Of a stretch of 64,000 bases of DNA, positions 48,709-57,709 are shown piece after piece. The translations under genes and the position numbers were made by a program. The stretch covers positions 1,798,001-1,862,000 of the forward strand of contig NZ_AP025292.1 of assembly GCF_036492425.1 (NCBI RefSeq), in the 5' to 3' direction. The notes beneath the pieces are model-generated. The model saw nothing but the letters and a program-made list of their open reading frames with translations, ran no database searches and was not told where the DNA came from. The stretch comes from Persicobacter psychrovividus (GTDB lineage Bacteria > Bacteroidota > Bacteroidia > Cytophagales > Cyclobacteriaceae). Position 1 is the first letter of the stretch, and the number at the start of each line of letters is the position of its first letter.

Positions 48709-50463
48709 GTGACCGCACCTAAAAAGAAAAAAGCCTCGATCAATTCTATTAAATACGCCTTTAAAGAGATCATCTACCCAAGAAGAAAAATCCTTTTTCT
48801 CGGCTTGGTTTTGATTGTGATTAACCGCTTAGCTGGATTGGTTTTGCCTGCAGCATCCAAGCAACTCATCGACGAAGTCATTACACCTGAACGCCTTGAT
48901 TTATTGAAATATGTTTTGATAGCCGTTGGAACAGCCGTATTGGTGCAGGCGCTGACCTCTTTTTTCCTTACCCAATTATTAAGCGTCGAGGCACAAAAAT
49001 TAATCGCTGAATTGCGCATCAAAGTACATCAGCAAGTAATCAAATTACCTTTGGATTATTTCGATAATACCAAGTCGGGCGAGGTGGTCAGCCGCATCAT
49101 GAGTGATGTAGAGGGTGTCCGAAATTTGGTTGGAACAGGATTAGTACAGCTTATCGGAGGACTCTTAACCGCCGTTTTATCATTATTCTTGCTGATCAAT
49201 ATCTCTCCAAGCCTGACCGCCTATGTCTTAATCCCTTTGGGGCTTTTCGCCCTGATCTCCATGCGAGCATTCAAATACATCCGTCCGATTTTTCGGGAAC
49301 GATCCAAAATCAAAGCCGAAGTTACAGGTCGATTGACCGAATCTATCGGAGGAATTAGGGTGGTAAAAGGCTTCCACGGCGAAGATTTTGAAATCAGCAT
49401 TTTCGAGGAAGGTGCCTACCGCTTGTTTAACAATGTCAAAAAATCATTGATCTCCACCTCCATCATCACCTCCTCTTCTACCCTTTTACTGGGCTTGGCA
49501 TCGACGGGCATCATGGGCTTGGGTGCCTATCGCATCATCAGTGGAGAAATGACCATCGGAGACTTTTTTGCTTTCACGCTCTACCTCGGGTTTATGGTCG
49601 CTCCGATTGTTCAGATGAGTTCGATCGGCACACAAATCACCGAAGCTTTTGCAGGACTGGACCGCATGGAAGAATTGTTCAAACTCGACAAAGAAGGCGA
49701 AGAGGAAGACCGCAACAAAACACTCGATCGACCCAACGGACATTTGGTATTTGATCAGGTGAGTTTTGCTTACGAAGAAGGAAAAGAAGTATTGCACAAT
49801 GTATCTTTTGATATGCCGGCAGGGAGTGTAACCGCATTGGTCGGGAGTTCGGGTGCAGGGAAATCGACCATCGCTGGACTGACCGCAAGCTTTCTGCAAG
49901 CCACCGACGGCAACATCAGCATCGATGGCATTGATCTGAAAGAAATCGAACTGGATGCCTATCGCCAACATTTGGGATTGGTATTGCAGGAAGACTTTTT
50001 ATTTGAAGGAACGATCCGAGAAAACATCATCTTCGCAAAACAGGACGCCACAGATGCCGAACTGCAAAATGCGATCAAGTCCGCCTATGTCAATGAATTC
50101 ACCGACCGATTTGATGAGGGTATCGAAACACTGATCGGCGAAAGAGGCATCAAACTTTCGGGCGGACAGCGTCAAAGAATCGCCATCGCCCGTGCGATCC
50201 TTGCCGACCCAAAAATCTTGATCTTGGATGAAGCTACCTCAAGCCTTGACACCGAAAGCGAAGCCCTGATCCAAGCCTCTTTGAACCAACTGATGCACGG
50301 GCGAACCACCCTCGTAATTGCTCACCGCCTGAGTACCGTCCAAAAGGCCGACAACATTTTGGTGATGGAAGACGGCCAAATCATTGAGAGTGGCAACCAT
50401 CAGCAATTGATTGAAAAGCAAGGGCGATACCATCAGCTGTTTACCTATCAGAGTAGGATATAA
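48709..50463 (+). CDS. ABC exporter, fused permease and ATPase
   Basis: The 584-residue inner-membrane protein is a half-transporter of the MsbA/lipid and multidrug type. Residues ~25-320 hold six transmembrane helices (LGLVLIVINRLAGLVLP, LIAVGTAVLVQALTSFFL, LVQLIGGLLTAVLSLFLLI and others). The ATPase domain has Walker A GSSGAGKST at about 379-387, a Q-loop in LVLQEDFLFEGTIREN, the signature LSGGQRQR at about 482-489, and Walker B ILILDEATSSLD. It would act as a homodimer. The start is GTG at 48709; no ATG precedes it in frame near the family N-terminus. The substrate is unknown. No terminator hairpin with a T run follows directly. Confidence 0.95.
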   Translation: MTAPKKKKASINSIKYAFKEIIYPRRKILFLGLVLIVINRLAGLVLPAASKQLIDEVITPERLDLLKYVLIAVGTAVLVQALTSFFLTQLLSVEAQKLIAELRIKVHQQVIKLPLDYFDNTKSGEVVSRIMSDVEGVRNLVGTGLVQLIGGLLTAVLSLFLLINISPSLTAYVLIPLGLFALISMRAFKYIRPIFRERSKIKAEVTGRLTESIGGIRVVKGFHGEDFEISIFEEGAYRLFNNVKKSLISTSIITSSSTLLLGLASTGIMGLGAYRIISGEMTIGDFFAFTLYLGFMVAPIVQMSSIGTQITEAFAGLDRMEELFKLDKEGEEEDRNKTLDRPNGHLVFDQVSFAYEEGKEVLHNVSFDMPAGSVTALVGSSGAGKSTIAGLTASFLQATDGNISIDGIDLKEIELDAYRQHLGLVLQEDFLFEGTIRENIIFAKQDATDAELQNAIKSAYVNEFTDRFDEGIETLIGERGIKLSGGQRQRIAIARAILADPKILILDEATSSLDTESEALIQASLNQLMHGRTTLVIAHRLSTVQKADNILVMEDGQIIESGNHQQLIEKQGRYHQLFTYQSRI

Positions 50464-50491
50464 ATATTGTCACACAAAATCGGTATTTTAA

Positions 50492-50532
50492 GACCATGAT
50501 TTCCTTGATTTAAAGGATTACCATGATTCTTA
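50492..50532 (-). repeat. Short dispersed repeat E, copy 3 (inverted)
   Basis: GACCATGATTTCCTTGATTT … GGATTACCATGATTCTTA, the reverse orientation of the copies at 39744 and 48626. Copies 2 and 3 flank the ABC transporter gene in inverted orientation. Confidence 0.6.
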
Positions 50533-50565
50533 TTCGGAAGAGATAAAGGAATATAGATCATCGTT

Positions 50566-50703
50566 ACGGGCTGACCCAATGTTATTAAGTTAGCAGATTA
50601 TCCTGTAGAGACATTATTTTTAACGTCTAACAAAATGCTGATTTTGAAGGCTTCCCTTTGATTTACTCAAATAGTTACGTGAGTCGTTAAGAATAACGTC
50701 TAT
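50566..50703. repeat. MITE-related element, partial copy
   Basis: Left end TACGGGCTGACCCAATGTTA, then TTATCCTGTAGAGACATTAT, AACGTCTAA and ACGTGAGTCGTTAAGAATAA in the same order and spacing as 39324-39534. The right terminal inverted repeat is absent. Confidence 0.65.
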
Positions 50704-50763
50704 ACCAATCATGGTCAAAAATAATCCTTGAAAATCTCCTACAAACTTCCTTACCTTCGTGCC

Positions 50764-51000
50764 ATGAAAACGGTTATCCTAAAAATTGTCATTAAAAAGC
50801 ACGGCAACGCCATTCCTTTATCGGTCGATCAGCACCGCAGAATCCCCTGCTATTCTCTGAGCAGTTACGAATTCGAAGAGAAACTTTTTCAGATAGAATA
50901 CAACCCACAGAGTGGTGTCACGGAGGCGGCCGTCATTCAAGAACACCTGATTTCATTGCACAAAAAATTCAAAATTCACCGTTTCGAAATATTGAAATAA
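50764..51000 (+). CDS. Small hypothetical protein
   Basis: I do not recognise this 78-residue protein. From the ATG at 50764 it reads MKTVILKIVIKKHGNAI…SVDQHRRIPCYSLSSYEFEEKLFQIEY, ending HKKFKIHRFEILK, with an alternating pattern suggestive of a small alpha/beta fold. A near-match to the -7 consensus (TACCTTCG at 50750-50757) lies so close to the ATG that a very short leader would result; the upstream in-frame ATG at 50728 is then unlikely. It precedes the SerB-SerA gene by 99 bp on the same strand. It contains no membrane helix or signal peptide. Confidence 0.5.
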   Translation: MKTVILKIVIKKHGNAIPLSVDQHRRIPCYSLSSYEFEEKLFQIEYNPQSGVTEAAVIQEHLISLHKKFKIHRFEILK

Positions 51001-51099
51001 TCACCTACCCGCTTGAAAATATCAAACAGAATTGAATAATATTTGATATTTTATCATAAATTAGCTCAATTCATAAATAAAACACCAATTGCCTAACCC

Positions 51100-52998
51100 A
51101 TGGAAACAGAACACAATTTTATCATCGACTTCGATAGCACCTTTATAAAAGTTGAATCTTTGGACTATATGGCCGAGAAGGCCTTTGCTCGTGAAGATGA
51201 ATCTGAAGCAGCGCATTTAAGTCAGCAATTCAGGGCCATCACTGATCAGGGAATGAGCGCCGAGATCACCTTTGAAGAATCCATCAACAAACGCCTTAAT
51301 TTCCTTAAAGGTGACCGCAAATTAGTGGCTGAAACGGTCGAAGAACTTAAAGGACTGGTAACGGAATCCTTTCGCGCCAACCGCAAATTTCTCGAAGACC
51401 ATGCCGATAAAATATTCATCGTTTCCAATGGCTTTATTGACCTGATTGCCCCAGTGGTGGCAGAGTACGGCATTCCTGAATCCAATATTTACGCCAACCG
51501 TTTCATCTACGGCCCTGAGGATCGTATTATTGGGATGAACAAGGAAAATCCTTTGAGTAAAAATCAAGGAAAAGTAAAGGTTACCAAAGCCTTGAGCCTT
51601 GAGGGATTTGTTTATGTGATTGGTGACGGATATACGGATTATGAAATTAAAGAAGCGGGCTTGGCGACCAAGTTTTATGCCTTTACGGGGAATGTTAGCC
51701 GTGAGAAGGTAACCGCTGTCGCAGATCACATCGCCCCATCGTTGGATGAGGTGCTGTTTGATTTAGGTATTGAAGGCGCTGTTTCCTATCCAAAATCGCG
51801 TATTAAAATTTTACTGCTTGAAAACGTTCATAAATCTGCGGAAGAACGCCTGCGTGATGAAGGTTTCGATGTAGAAACCTATGCCGCAGCGATGGATGAG
51901 GACATGCTGATTGAGCGCATTAAAGGGGTGTCGATTGTCGGTTTACGATCGAAAACACAACTTACCCGCCGTGTCATTGAAGCGGCAGACCGCCTGGTAG
52001 CAGTGGGTGCTTTTTGTATTGGAACCAATCAGATCGATTTGCCTGCCTGTACTGAAAAGGGTATTGCAGTCTTCAACGCACCATATTCAAATACACGCTC
52101 GGTAGTGGAGTTGGCTTTGGGGCAGATCATCATGCTGATGAGAAATGTGTTCGACGCTTCGATGAGCATGCACTCTGGAAAATGGAGCAAAACTGCTGAG
52201 GGCTGTTTTGAAATCCGTGGAAAAAAACTCGGCATTATTGGTTACGGAAATATTGGTGCACAGCTGAGCATTTTGGCGGAAGCAGCGGGTATGGATGTTT
52301 ATTATTATGACCTGGAAGAAAAATTGCCTTTGGGTAATGTAACCAAGTGCGAAACGCTTGAAGAGTTGCTGCGCCTTTCTGATGTGGTCAGCCTGCACGT
52401 AGATGGGCGTCCAGACAATAAGAATGTCTTCGGCGAAAAGCAATTCAGCATCATGAAAGATGGCGTGGTATTCCTAAACCTGAGCCGTGGCCATGTTGTG
52501 GATGTTAATGCCCTGAAAAAGTACATTGACAACGGAAAAATCCTCGGCGCCGCTGTGGATGTATTCCCGACCGAACCACGCAGCAATAAAGACCCCTTCG
52601 AGTCGATCCTTATAGGTTGCCGAAACACCATCCTGACTTCGCATATTGGTGGGTCGACATTGGAAGCTCAGCAAAATATTGCCGCTTTCGTTCCTTCAAA
52701 ACTCATTAATTATATCAATGCTGGAGAGACGCTTAACAGTGTCAACTTCCCAGAAATTAAGCTGTCGAAAATTGATGGCGCCCACCGCCTGATGCATATT
52801 CACCGCAATGTGCCAGGAATCTTGGCCAACATCAACCAGGTATTCGCCAAACATAAGTGTAACATCCTGGGGCAAAGCCTTAAAACCAACGAGTCAATCG
52901 GTTACCTGATCACGGCGATTGATAAACAATATGATGCGGAAGTCGTAGAGGATTTAAAAAACATCCCCGATACGATCAGCTTCAGAGTTTTATATTAA
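51100..52998 (+). CDS. serA: Bifunctional phosphoserine phosphatase / 3-phosphoglycerate dehydrogenase (SerB-SerA fusion)
   Basis: The 632-residue protein joins two enzymes of serine synthesis. Residues 1-220 are a HAD phosphatase like SerB: DFDST (nucleophile Asp10 and acid Asp12), IVSNG at 107-111, a Lys near 158 and GDGYTD with Asp176 and Asp180. Residues ~235-545 are D-3-phosphoglycerate dehydrogenase: GLRSKT, the NAD motif GIIGYGNIGAQL, the catalytic Arg, Glu and His (SHIGGST). A C-terminal ACT domain (~555-632, NVPGILANINQVFAKHKCNILGQSL) may mediate serine feedback. It would thus catalyse the first and third steps, leaving only SerC (not in the window). The start ATG at 51100 precedes the HAD motif by nine codons. 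A terminator follows. Confidence 0.93.
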   Translation: METEHNFIIDFDSTFIKVESLDYMAEKAFAREDESEAAHLSQQFRAITDQGMSAEITFEESINKRLNFLKGDRKLVAETVEELKGLVTESFRANRKFLEDHADKIFIVSNGFIDLIAPVVAEYGIPESNIYANRFIYGPEDRIIGMNKENPLSKNQGKVKVTKALSLEGFVYVIGDGYTDYEIKEAGLATKFYAFTGNVSREKVTAVADHIAPSLDEVLFDLGIEGAVSYPKSRIKILLLENVHKSAEERLRDEGFDVETYAAAMDEDMLIERIKGVSIVGLRSKTQLTRRVIEAADRLVAVGAFCIGTNQIDLPACTEKGIAVFNAPYSNTRSVVELALGQIIMLMRNVFDASMSMHSGKWSKTAEGCFEIRGKKLGIIGYGNIGAQLSILAEAAGMDVYYYDLEEKLPLGNVTKCETLEELLRLSDVVSLHVDGRPDNKNVFGEKQFSIMKDGVVFLNLSRGHVVDVNALKKYIDNGKILGAAVDVFPTEPRSNKDPFESILIGCRNTILTSHIGGSTLEAQQNIAAFVPSKLINYINAGETLNSVNFPEIKLSKIDGAHRLMHIHRNVPGILANINQVFAKHKCNILGQSLKTNESIGYLITAIDKQYDAEVVEDLKNIPDTISFRVLY

Positions 52999-53026
52999 GC
53001 CATGATAAAATAAGCAAAAAATATAG

Positions 53027-53070
53027 ACAAACCCTGCCAGCACACTCATTGCCTGTCAGGGTTTATTTTT
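53027..53070 (+). terminator. Terminator after the SerB-SerA gene
   Basis: AAACCCTG (53027-53034) pairs with CAGGGTTT (53055-53062) and a T run follows. Confidence 0.85.
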
Positions 53071-53145
53071 TTCTTGAATTCATGACTTTCAATATTGCAT
53101 CGACTGATACGGGGTTGAAGTAATCACTTAACCCACTCCCCCACT

Positions 53146-54255
53146 ATGAAAAAAGCACTGATCACGGGCATCACGGGCCAAGATGGCGCCTACCTCGCCG
53201 AATTATTGCTCGAAAAAGGATATGAAGTTCACGGGATTAAGAGAAGAAGTTCTCTGTTCAATACCAACAGGATCGATCACCTCTATCAGGATTTACACCA
53301 AAAAAATGTCCGCCTGAAATTGCATTATGGCGATTTGACAGACTCGATGAACCTCACAAGAATCATTCAGGAAGTTCAGCCCGATGAAATTTATAACCTC
53401 GGCGCCATGTCCCATGTGAAGGTCTCCTTCGACACCCCAGAATATACCGCCAATGCAGACGGAACAGGCACCTTGCGAATTCTCGAAGCCATCAGGCTGT
53501 TAGGGCTGGAAAAAAAGACCCGTTTCTATCAGGCCTCCACGTCGGAGCTCTACGGAATGGTGCAGGAAATCCCACAACGAGAAACCACGCCCTTTTATCC
53601 CCGCTCCCCTTACGCAGTGGCCAAACTGTATGGCTACTGGATTACCGTTAATTATCGCGAGGCGTACGGAATGTATGCTTGCAACGGCATCCTGTTCAAT
53701 CATGAATCTCCTTTGAGAGGCGAAACCTTCGTTACCCGTAAAATTACTCGCGGAGCCTGCAAAATTGCCCTCGGCTTAGAAGACACCATCTTTTTGGGTA
53801 ACCTTGACGCCAAACGGGACTGGGGACATGCCAAAGACTACGTTAGGGCAATGTGGCTGATGCTTCAGCAGGATGAAGCCGAAGATTTTGTTGTTGCCAC
53901 GGGGAAAACCACCACGGTCAGGGAGTTTATTCAAAAGACGTTTGCTGAACTGAAGATCGAAATTGCTTTTGAAGGGGAAGGTATTAACGAGGTTGGAAAA
54001 GTAGTCCAATGTAATGGAGAATATCAGCTCGAAAAGGGAGCGACAGTGGTTCAGGTCGATCCAAAATATTTCAGACCCACAGAAGTGGAACTACTGATCG
54101 GAGACCCTTCTAAAGCAATTGACAAGCTGGGTTGGACACTTGAGTATGATTTGGATGGCCTTGTCAAGGATATGGTCAGCAACGACCTTGAGGTGTTCAA
54201 ACGAGATCAGTTCCTCGAAAATGGCGGCCACAAGGTGTACCGACAATATGAGTAA
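53146..54255 (+). CDS. gmd: GDP-mannose 4,6-dehydratase
   Basis: The 369-residue NADP-dependent short-chain enzyme converts GDP-mannose to GDP-4-keto-6-deoxymannose, the first step to GDP-fucose and related sugars for surface polysaccharides. The Rossmann motif is [15 protein letters not shown] at 7-21, the family mark [17 protein letters not shown] follows, the catalytic Ser-x-Ser region is QASTSELYG, and [15 protein letters not shown] gives the YxxxK pair. [17 protein letters not shown] and [10 protein letters not shown] are also characteristic of Gmd. GDP-fucose synthase (fcl) is not adjacent. A terminator follows about 50 bp downstream, so it is probably monocistronic. Confidence 0.97.
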   Translation: MKKALITGITGQDGAYLAELLLEKGYEVHGIKRRSSLFNTNRIDHLYQDLHQKNVRLKLHYGDLTDSMNLTRIIQEVQPDEIYNLGAMSHVKVSFDTPEYTANADGTGTLRILEAIRLLGLEKKTRFYQASTSELYGMVQEIPQRETTPFYPRSPYAVAKLYGYWITVNYREAYGMYACNGILFNHESPLRGETFVTRKITRGACKIALGLEDTIFLGNLDAKRDWGHAKDYVRAMWLMLQQDEAEDFVVATGKTTTVREFIQKTFAELKIEIAFEGEGINEVGKVVQCNGEYQLEKGATVVQVDPKYFRPTEVELLIGDPSKAIDKLGWTLEYDLDGLVKDMVSNDLEVFKRDQFLENGGHKVYRQYE

Positions 54256-54307
54256 CGATTGATACAACACTACGGGGCGGCTTCAAATTTTAGCCACCAC
54301 TTTATAT

Positions 54308-54333
54308 AGAGTCTCGAAAGGGGCTCTTTTTTT
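54308..54333 (+). terminator. gmd terminator
   Basis: AGAGTCTC (54308-54315) pairs with GGGGCTCT (54320-54327) using two G-T pairs, GAAA loop, then a T run. Confidence 0.85.
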
Positions 54334-55066
54334 GTGCCGAAAACAGGCATCAGGCGATCCAATTGAAATCAGCAGCTTAGACAGCACCCAAAAGCACATT
54401 GAAATTCTGAGCTCCGAGCACCATCCATATCGCTCTCCCCCCATCAACTGCACTCCCATATTATGAAGGTCGTAATATGACCTCAATATGACGAGCGAAA
54501 ATTACGATACTCCCTCAAAAAGCCTTTTTAAGAAGCTAAAATCAACAATACAAATTAACACACTCTCTGAAAAACAGAAAAATCAGAATTTTATTTCACC
54601 GCTATAACCATTCCCAAATTTTCTTTTGAATAAGCCTTAAAAACCCCCAATCAGCAGGTTAAAAACCCAAATACACAAAGTACGACAATTGTCATAAATA
54701 TTAGAATATTAATATTTTACAATAAAAGCAAAATTATGCTTCTACAGGTGCATATTACCGAATCATCAATAGAACAAGCCTCCCATTCACAGAATATATA
54801 TACAGTAGGCCATTCATTATCAAATCAACACTAAAAACCCACTGAATTAACATTATCATAAACAACAGGCGATATTTACCGATATTATTAACACGAGCCA
54901 CATATATCAAACTTTTTTTAAAATATTTTAAAAATTTTTTAGTCTACTTTTGAATCACAAATCGAAATTTTCATTCTTAAACTACGCCAAAACCAAATAA
55001 ATTTTGGTCTTTATCATTATTGCAAAATATAGGCTGACGGGCTGAATTTTATGATAAAATGAAAAG
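54334..55066. other. Long AT-rich non-coding region
   Basis: About 730 bp without a credible gene. It contains the dyad CATATTA…TAATATG (54457-54479) and a long A/T tract (54905-54945). A TACTTTTG box (54945-54952) matches the -7 consensus, and a weak hairpin ACCAAA-TAAAT-TTTGGT lies near 55000. These could mark an operator and a small transcript, but there is no strong support. Confidence 0.4.
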
Positions 55067-55097
55067 TTTGCCCTTTATAAATTACTATGTACATTTG
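55067..55097 (+). promoter_or_regulatory. Promoter of small secreted protein gene 1
   Basis: TTTG at 55067-55070, 19 bp spacer, TACATTTG at 55090-55097. A nearly ideal Bacteroidota promoter. Confidence 0.88.
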
Positions 55098-55100
55098 TAA

Positions 55101-55129
55101 TGTCATCAGAGAGAAACAAAGCGATGACA
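55101..55129 (+). promoter_or_regulatory. Hairpin at the 5' end of the small secreted protein 1 mRNA
   Basis: TGTCATC (55101-55107) pairs perfectly with GATGACA (55123-55129). The predicted transcription start is about 55103, so the stem would sit at the very 5' end of the message. Confidence 0.5.
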
Positions 55130-55159
55130 GTTGAACATTGAATTTTAAATTGTACGGTC

Positions 55160-55534
55160 ATGAAAGCCATCAAAATTTTAGTAGCATTATTCTTATTAAG
55201 CGGGAGTGCTTACGCTACTACTCCACCATCTACTGCCAATGAAGTTGTAGCGGAGGCGAACATGAATTTAATGATCGTGAGCTTTGATCACACCAACAAT
55301 GAGTTGGTGATTTCTGATCAGCAAAACACGACCGTAGATTACAATACAATGATCGACTTGAACAAAGCAAATGATCTGGCGTACCGCACAAGAATCTACC
55401 GTTACTTCGGTGGTTTACTGAAAGCCGAAACAGAAAAATTTGCAACGATCCGTTACAGCAAAAATGGATCAACAACAACGGTTCCTTTCACCCGCCAAAA
55501 TTTATCTCAACTGGTGGAGAAAGCAATCAACTAA
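55160..55534 (+). CDS. Small secreted protein, paralogue 1
   Basis: I do not recognise a named family. The 124-residue protein has a clear signal peptide (KAIKILVALFLLSGSAYA, cleavage near residue 19) and a mature ~105-residue part. It shares with the protein at 56008 the blocks MIDLNKANDLAYRTRIYRYF-GG, a T-I-Y/K strand and a closing NLSQLVEKAI helix, so the two define a small secreted family. A near-consensus promoter and a strong terminator make it a one-gene unit. The translation start is AT-rich (TTTAAATTGTACGGTC before ATG). It is likely well expressed; role unknown. Confidence 0.75.
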   Translation: MKAIKILVALFLLSGSAYATTPPSTANEVVAEANMNLMIVSFDHTNNELVISDQQNTTVDYNTMIDLNKANDLAYRTRIYRYFGGLLKAETEKFATIRYSKNGSTTTVPFTRQNLSQLVEKAIN

Positions 55535-55573
55535 AAGAAGAAAGTAATAAGGTTAAAGGATAAGCATTAGAGG

Positions 55574-55603
55574 CTCCTGCGAGACATCGCAGGAGTTTTT
55601 TTT
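55574..55603 (+). terminator. Terminator after small secreted protein 1
   Basis: CTCCTGCGA (55574-55582) pairs perfectly with TCGCAGGAG (55587-55595), then eight T residues. Confidence 0.95.
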
Positions 55604-55904
55604 ATGCAAAAAATCCTATTCACACCACGCTAACCCTTTTCCCACACTGTATAATCAGCAGTGCTGGAAAGTCCCATACATGGTAGAAATACATATATCG
55701 TCTATATTGCCAACTTCGCAAGTTTCGAGTATGTTTACCTATCAATTTTATGACAATCATAATAAGGTAAATTTTTTTGAAAAATTTTATAACTTAGTTA
55801 AAGACCCCAACCTTTTTCTAACCCCTGTTATTGGTGTTAAACCATAGAAAATATCGCAAAATGACCCACTGTCAGAATGTCAATTTTAGACACCATTCTA
55901 AGGG

Positions 55905-55935
55905 TTTGTTAATCTAAAAATCCTACTTACCTTTG
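55905..55935 (+). promoter_or_regulatory. Promoter of small secreted protein gene 2
   Basis: TTTG at 55905-55908, 19 bp spacer, TACCTTTG at 55928-55935. Same spacing as the promoter of paralogue 1. It overlaps an in-frame ATG at 55933, which therefore cannot be the start. Confidence 0.88.
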
Positions 55936-56007
55936 ATACATCGAAACAGTAAAACAACGTTCTGCGAAGGACTTCAAAAATTTTTTTTATACTTTAAATT
56001 TACCGTT

Positions 56008-56364
56008 ATGAGAGCTTTAAAATTATTCATCGTGGCTTGCCTTACAGTAATCGGATCAACTGCAATGGCTCATAACAACAACACTGCATCATCAAGTTCA
56101 GTCGTTGTAGCTTTCAACAAATCAAGCAAGACTTTGGAAATTGCCAAGGCTGGTGAGATTAATGAAAATATGAATACGGTAATAGATCTGAATCAGATTG
56201 ACAACCTGAACTACAAAGCAAAAGTATATCGCTATTTTGGAGGAATCGTTCGCCATAACGCGATGGGTTTCGAAACCATCAAAATCAATGATGGTGCAAA
56301 TACCAACGAAGTGGTTTTCAACAAAGAAAATTTGGCGGAGATTATCAATAGCTTGATGAAATAG
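56008..56364 (+). CDS. Small secreted protein, paralogue 2
   Basis: The 118-residue protein starts at the ATG at 56008, giving a signal peptide (RALKLFIVACLTVIGSTAMA) like that of paralogue 1. The mature part contains VIDLNQIDNLNYKAKVYRYF-GG, the strand GFETIKIND and the end ENLAEIINSLM, which align with paralogue 1; the His/Asn/Ser-rich first residues differ. The region just before the ATG (ACTTTAAATTTACCGTT) resembles that of paralogue 1. The promoter at 55905-55935 gives a ~65-base leader. Secreted, function unknown. Confidence 0.75.
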   Translation: MRALKLFIVACLTVIGSTAMAHNNNTASSSSVVVAFNKSSKTLEIAKAGEINENMNTVIDLNQIDNLNYKAKVYRYFGGIVRHNAMGFETIKINDGANTNEVVFNKENLAEIINSLMK

Positions 56365-56560
56365 GTAACCGATCATCGGTTTGCACTACAGCCCTGAGAG
56401 TGAACAAATTCCCTTGGCTGGACATAAAAAGAAAAGGCTTATCCTCAGTGGTTAAGAAATCAAAATACCACCCGATACAAGTCGGCAAACACGGATCACC
56501 TACCTGCAATTCAATTTTGATACGCATTAAAATAAAAGCTCAATCGCTTAATAGATTATA

Positions 56561-56597
56561 AAAGGCACTGTCAGTTATTGACAGTGCCTTTTTTGCG
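56561..56597 (+). terminator. Terminator after small secreted protein 2
   Basis: AAAGGCACTGTCA (56561-56573) pairs with TGACAGTGCCTTT (56579-56591), followed by a T run. It lies about 200 bp after the stop; the intervening bases show no gene. Confidence 0.92.
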
Positions 56598-56659
56598 TCA
56601 TTGCAGAACAAAGGAATCTCAGGAAGGTTTTTTAAGTACATTATTCCAGAACCTGCCAG

Positions 56660-57667
56660 ATGTACTATAAACTAAAAAGAATACTTGCCCCTATTGACTT
56701 TTCCGCACAGGACGAGCAAATTATCACCTTCCTTTCTGCCATTGCCCGTATGGTTGACGTCGAGGAAATATTTTTCCTGCACGTCATTCCACAAGATCAT
56801 TGGACTAAAGAGCCTGGCTATAGCACTGGCCAAAGCATTGAAGAACTCCTTGAAAGTAAATTCGCAACAGGTGTTGCCGAACACTTCAAAGATCACCCTA
56901 CGCAAATACACTTTAGAATAAAACATGGAAGCAAAGCGGAAACCATTGTTACTTATGCTAAAAATAAAATGATCGACCTGATCGCCATTGGAAAAAAACG
57001 CTTCCGACCTGACCCCTCCCCTAAACCCGTTCCTGAGGAAGCACTGAAATACAGCCATCCAATAGAATTCTTGACCTCCTCGCCCATTGTCGAAAAAGAA
57101 AGCAGTGGCTATCTTGTGCGTAAAGTCGCCAACATGTCCCCCTGTTCCATGCTCATTATTCCCGAAAACCTACCTGCGACTATTTCTCACGTGATTGTGC
57201 CCGTGGATTTTAATGATGCCTCAAAAGTGGCCATGGAGAAAGCCTATGAGATTTCATTTCAGTCTGCTAACAACCCAAAGATTGACTGCCTGCACGTTTT
57301 CAGTGCTCCTATCAATGGTTTTCATACAGGAATGAACTATAAAGACTGGATAGATTCTATTGCCGAGGGACGGCGTCGAGCATTTGAGGATTTTTTCAAA
57401 AAGACAAGAATCCCTGAAAGGTCGGCCGTGAATTGCAAGTTTATTCACGACCCTGAGGGGGACTCGGCAAAAGTGATTGCTCGCTATGCGCAACAAATCA
57501 AAGCTTCTGCTATTTGCATAGGAACGGAAGGCCGCTCCTTTTTGGCAAGCCTGATTCTCGGCGATGTCGCCGAACGATTATTGGCCTACGAACTCCGCCA
57601 GCCATTATTTATTATTAAAGACCGAACAAAAAATATCGGTTTCTTCGATGCACTCTTCAAACTGTAA
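56660..57667 (+). CDS. Universal stress protein with two Usp domains
   Basis: The 335-residue cytoplasmic protein contains two UspA-like domains, about residues 1-175 (KRILAPIDFSAQDEQIITFLSAIARM… SPCSMLIIPE) and 178-325 (SHVIVPVDFNDASKVAMEKAYEIS… SAICIGTEGRSFLASLILGDVAERLLAYELRQPLFIIKD). The second domain has the G..GR-S/x-L…G..AE.L pattern related to nucleotide binding; the first looks more diverged. Tandem Usp proteins act as homodimer-like units in stress or energy-limitation responses. It stands alone on the plus strand, convergent with the small basic protein gene, with only 42 bp between them and no clear terminator. Confidence 0.93.
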   Translation: MYYKLKRILAPIDFSAQDEQIITFLSAIARMVDVEEIFFLHVIPQDHWTKEPGYSTGQSIEELLESKFATGVAEHFKDHPTQIHFRIKHGSKAETIVTYAKNKMIDLIAIGKKRFRPDPSPKPVPEEALKYSHPIEFLTSSPIVEKESSGYLVRKVANMSPCSMLIIPENLPATISHVIVPVDFNDASKVAMEKAYEISFQSANNPKIDCLHVFSAPINGFHTGMNYKDWIDSIAEGRRRAFEDFFKKTRIPERSAVNCKFIHDPEGDSAKVIARYAQQIKASAICIGTEGRSFLASLILGDVAERLLAYELRQPLFIIKDRTKNIGFFDALFKL

Positions 57668-57709
57668 TCGAATGGCAACTTAAGCACACAAAAAATAACT
57701 TCAATCAAT

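Noticed and set aside
54283-54486. 67-codon minus-strand open frame after gmd.
   Set aside because: It runs through the gmd terminator and has no recognisable protein features.
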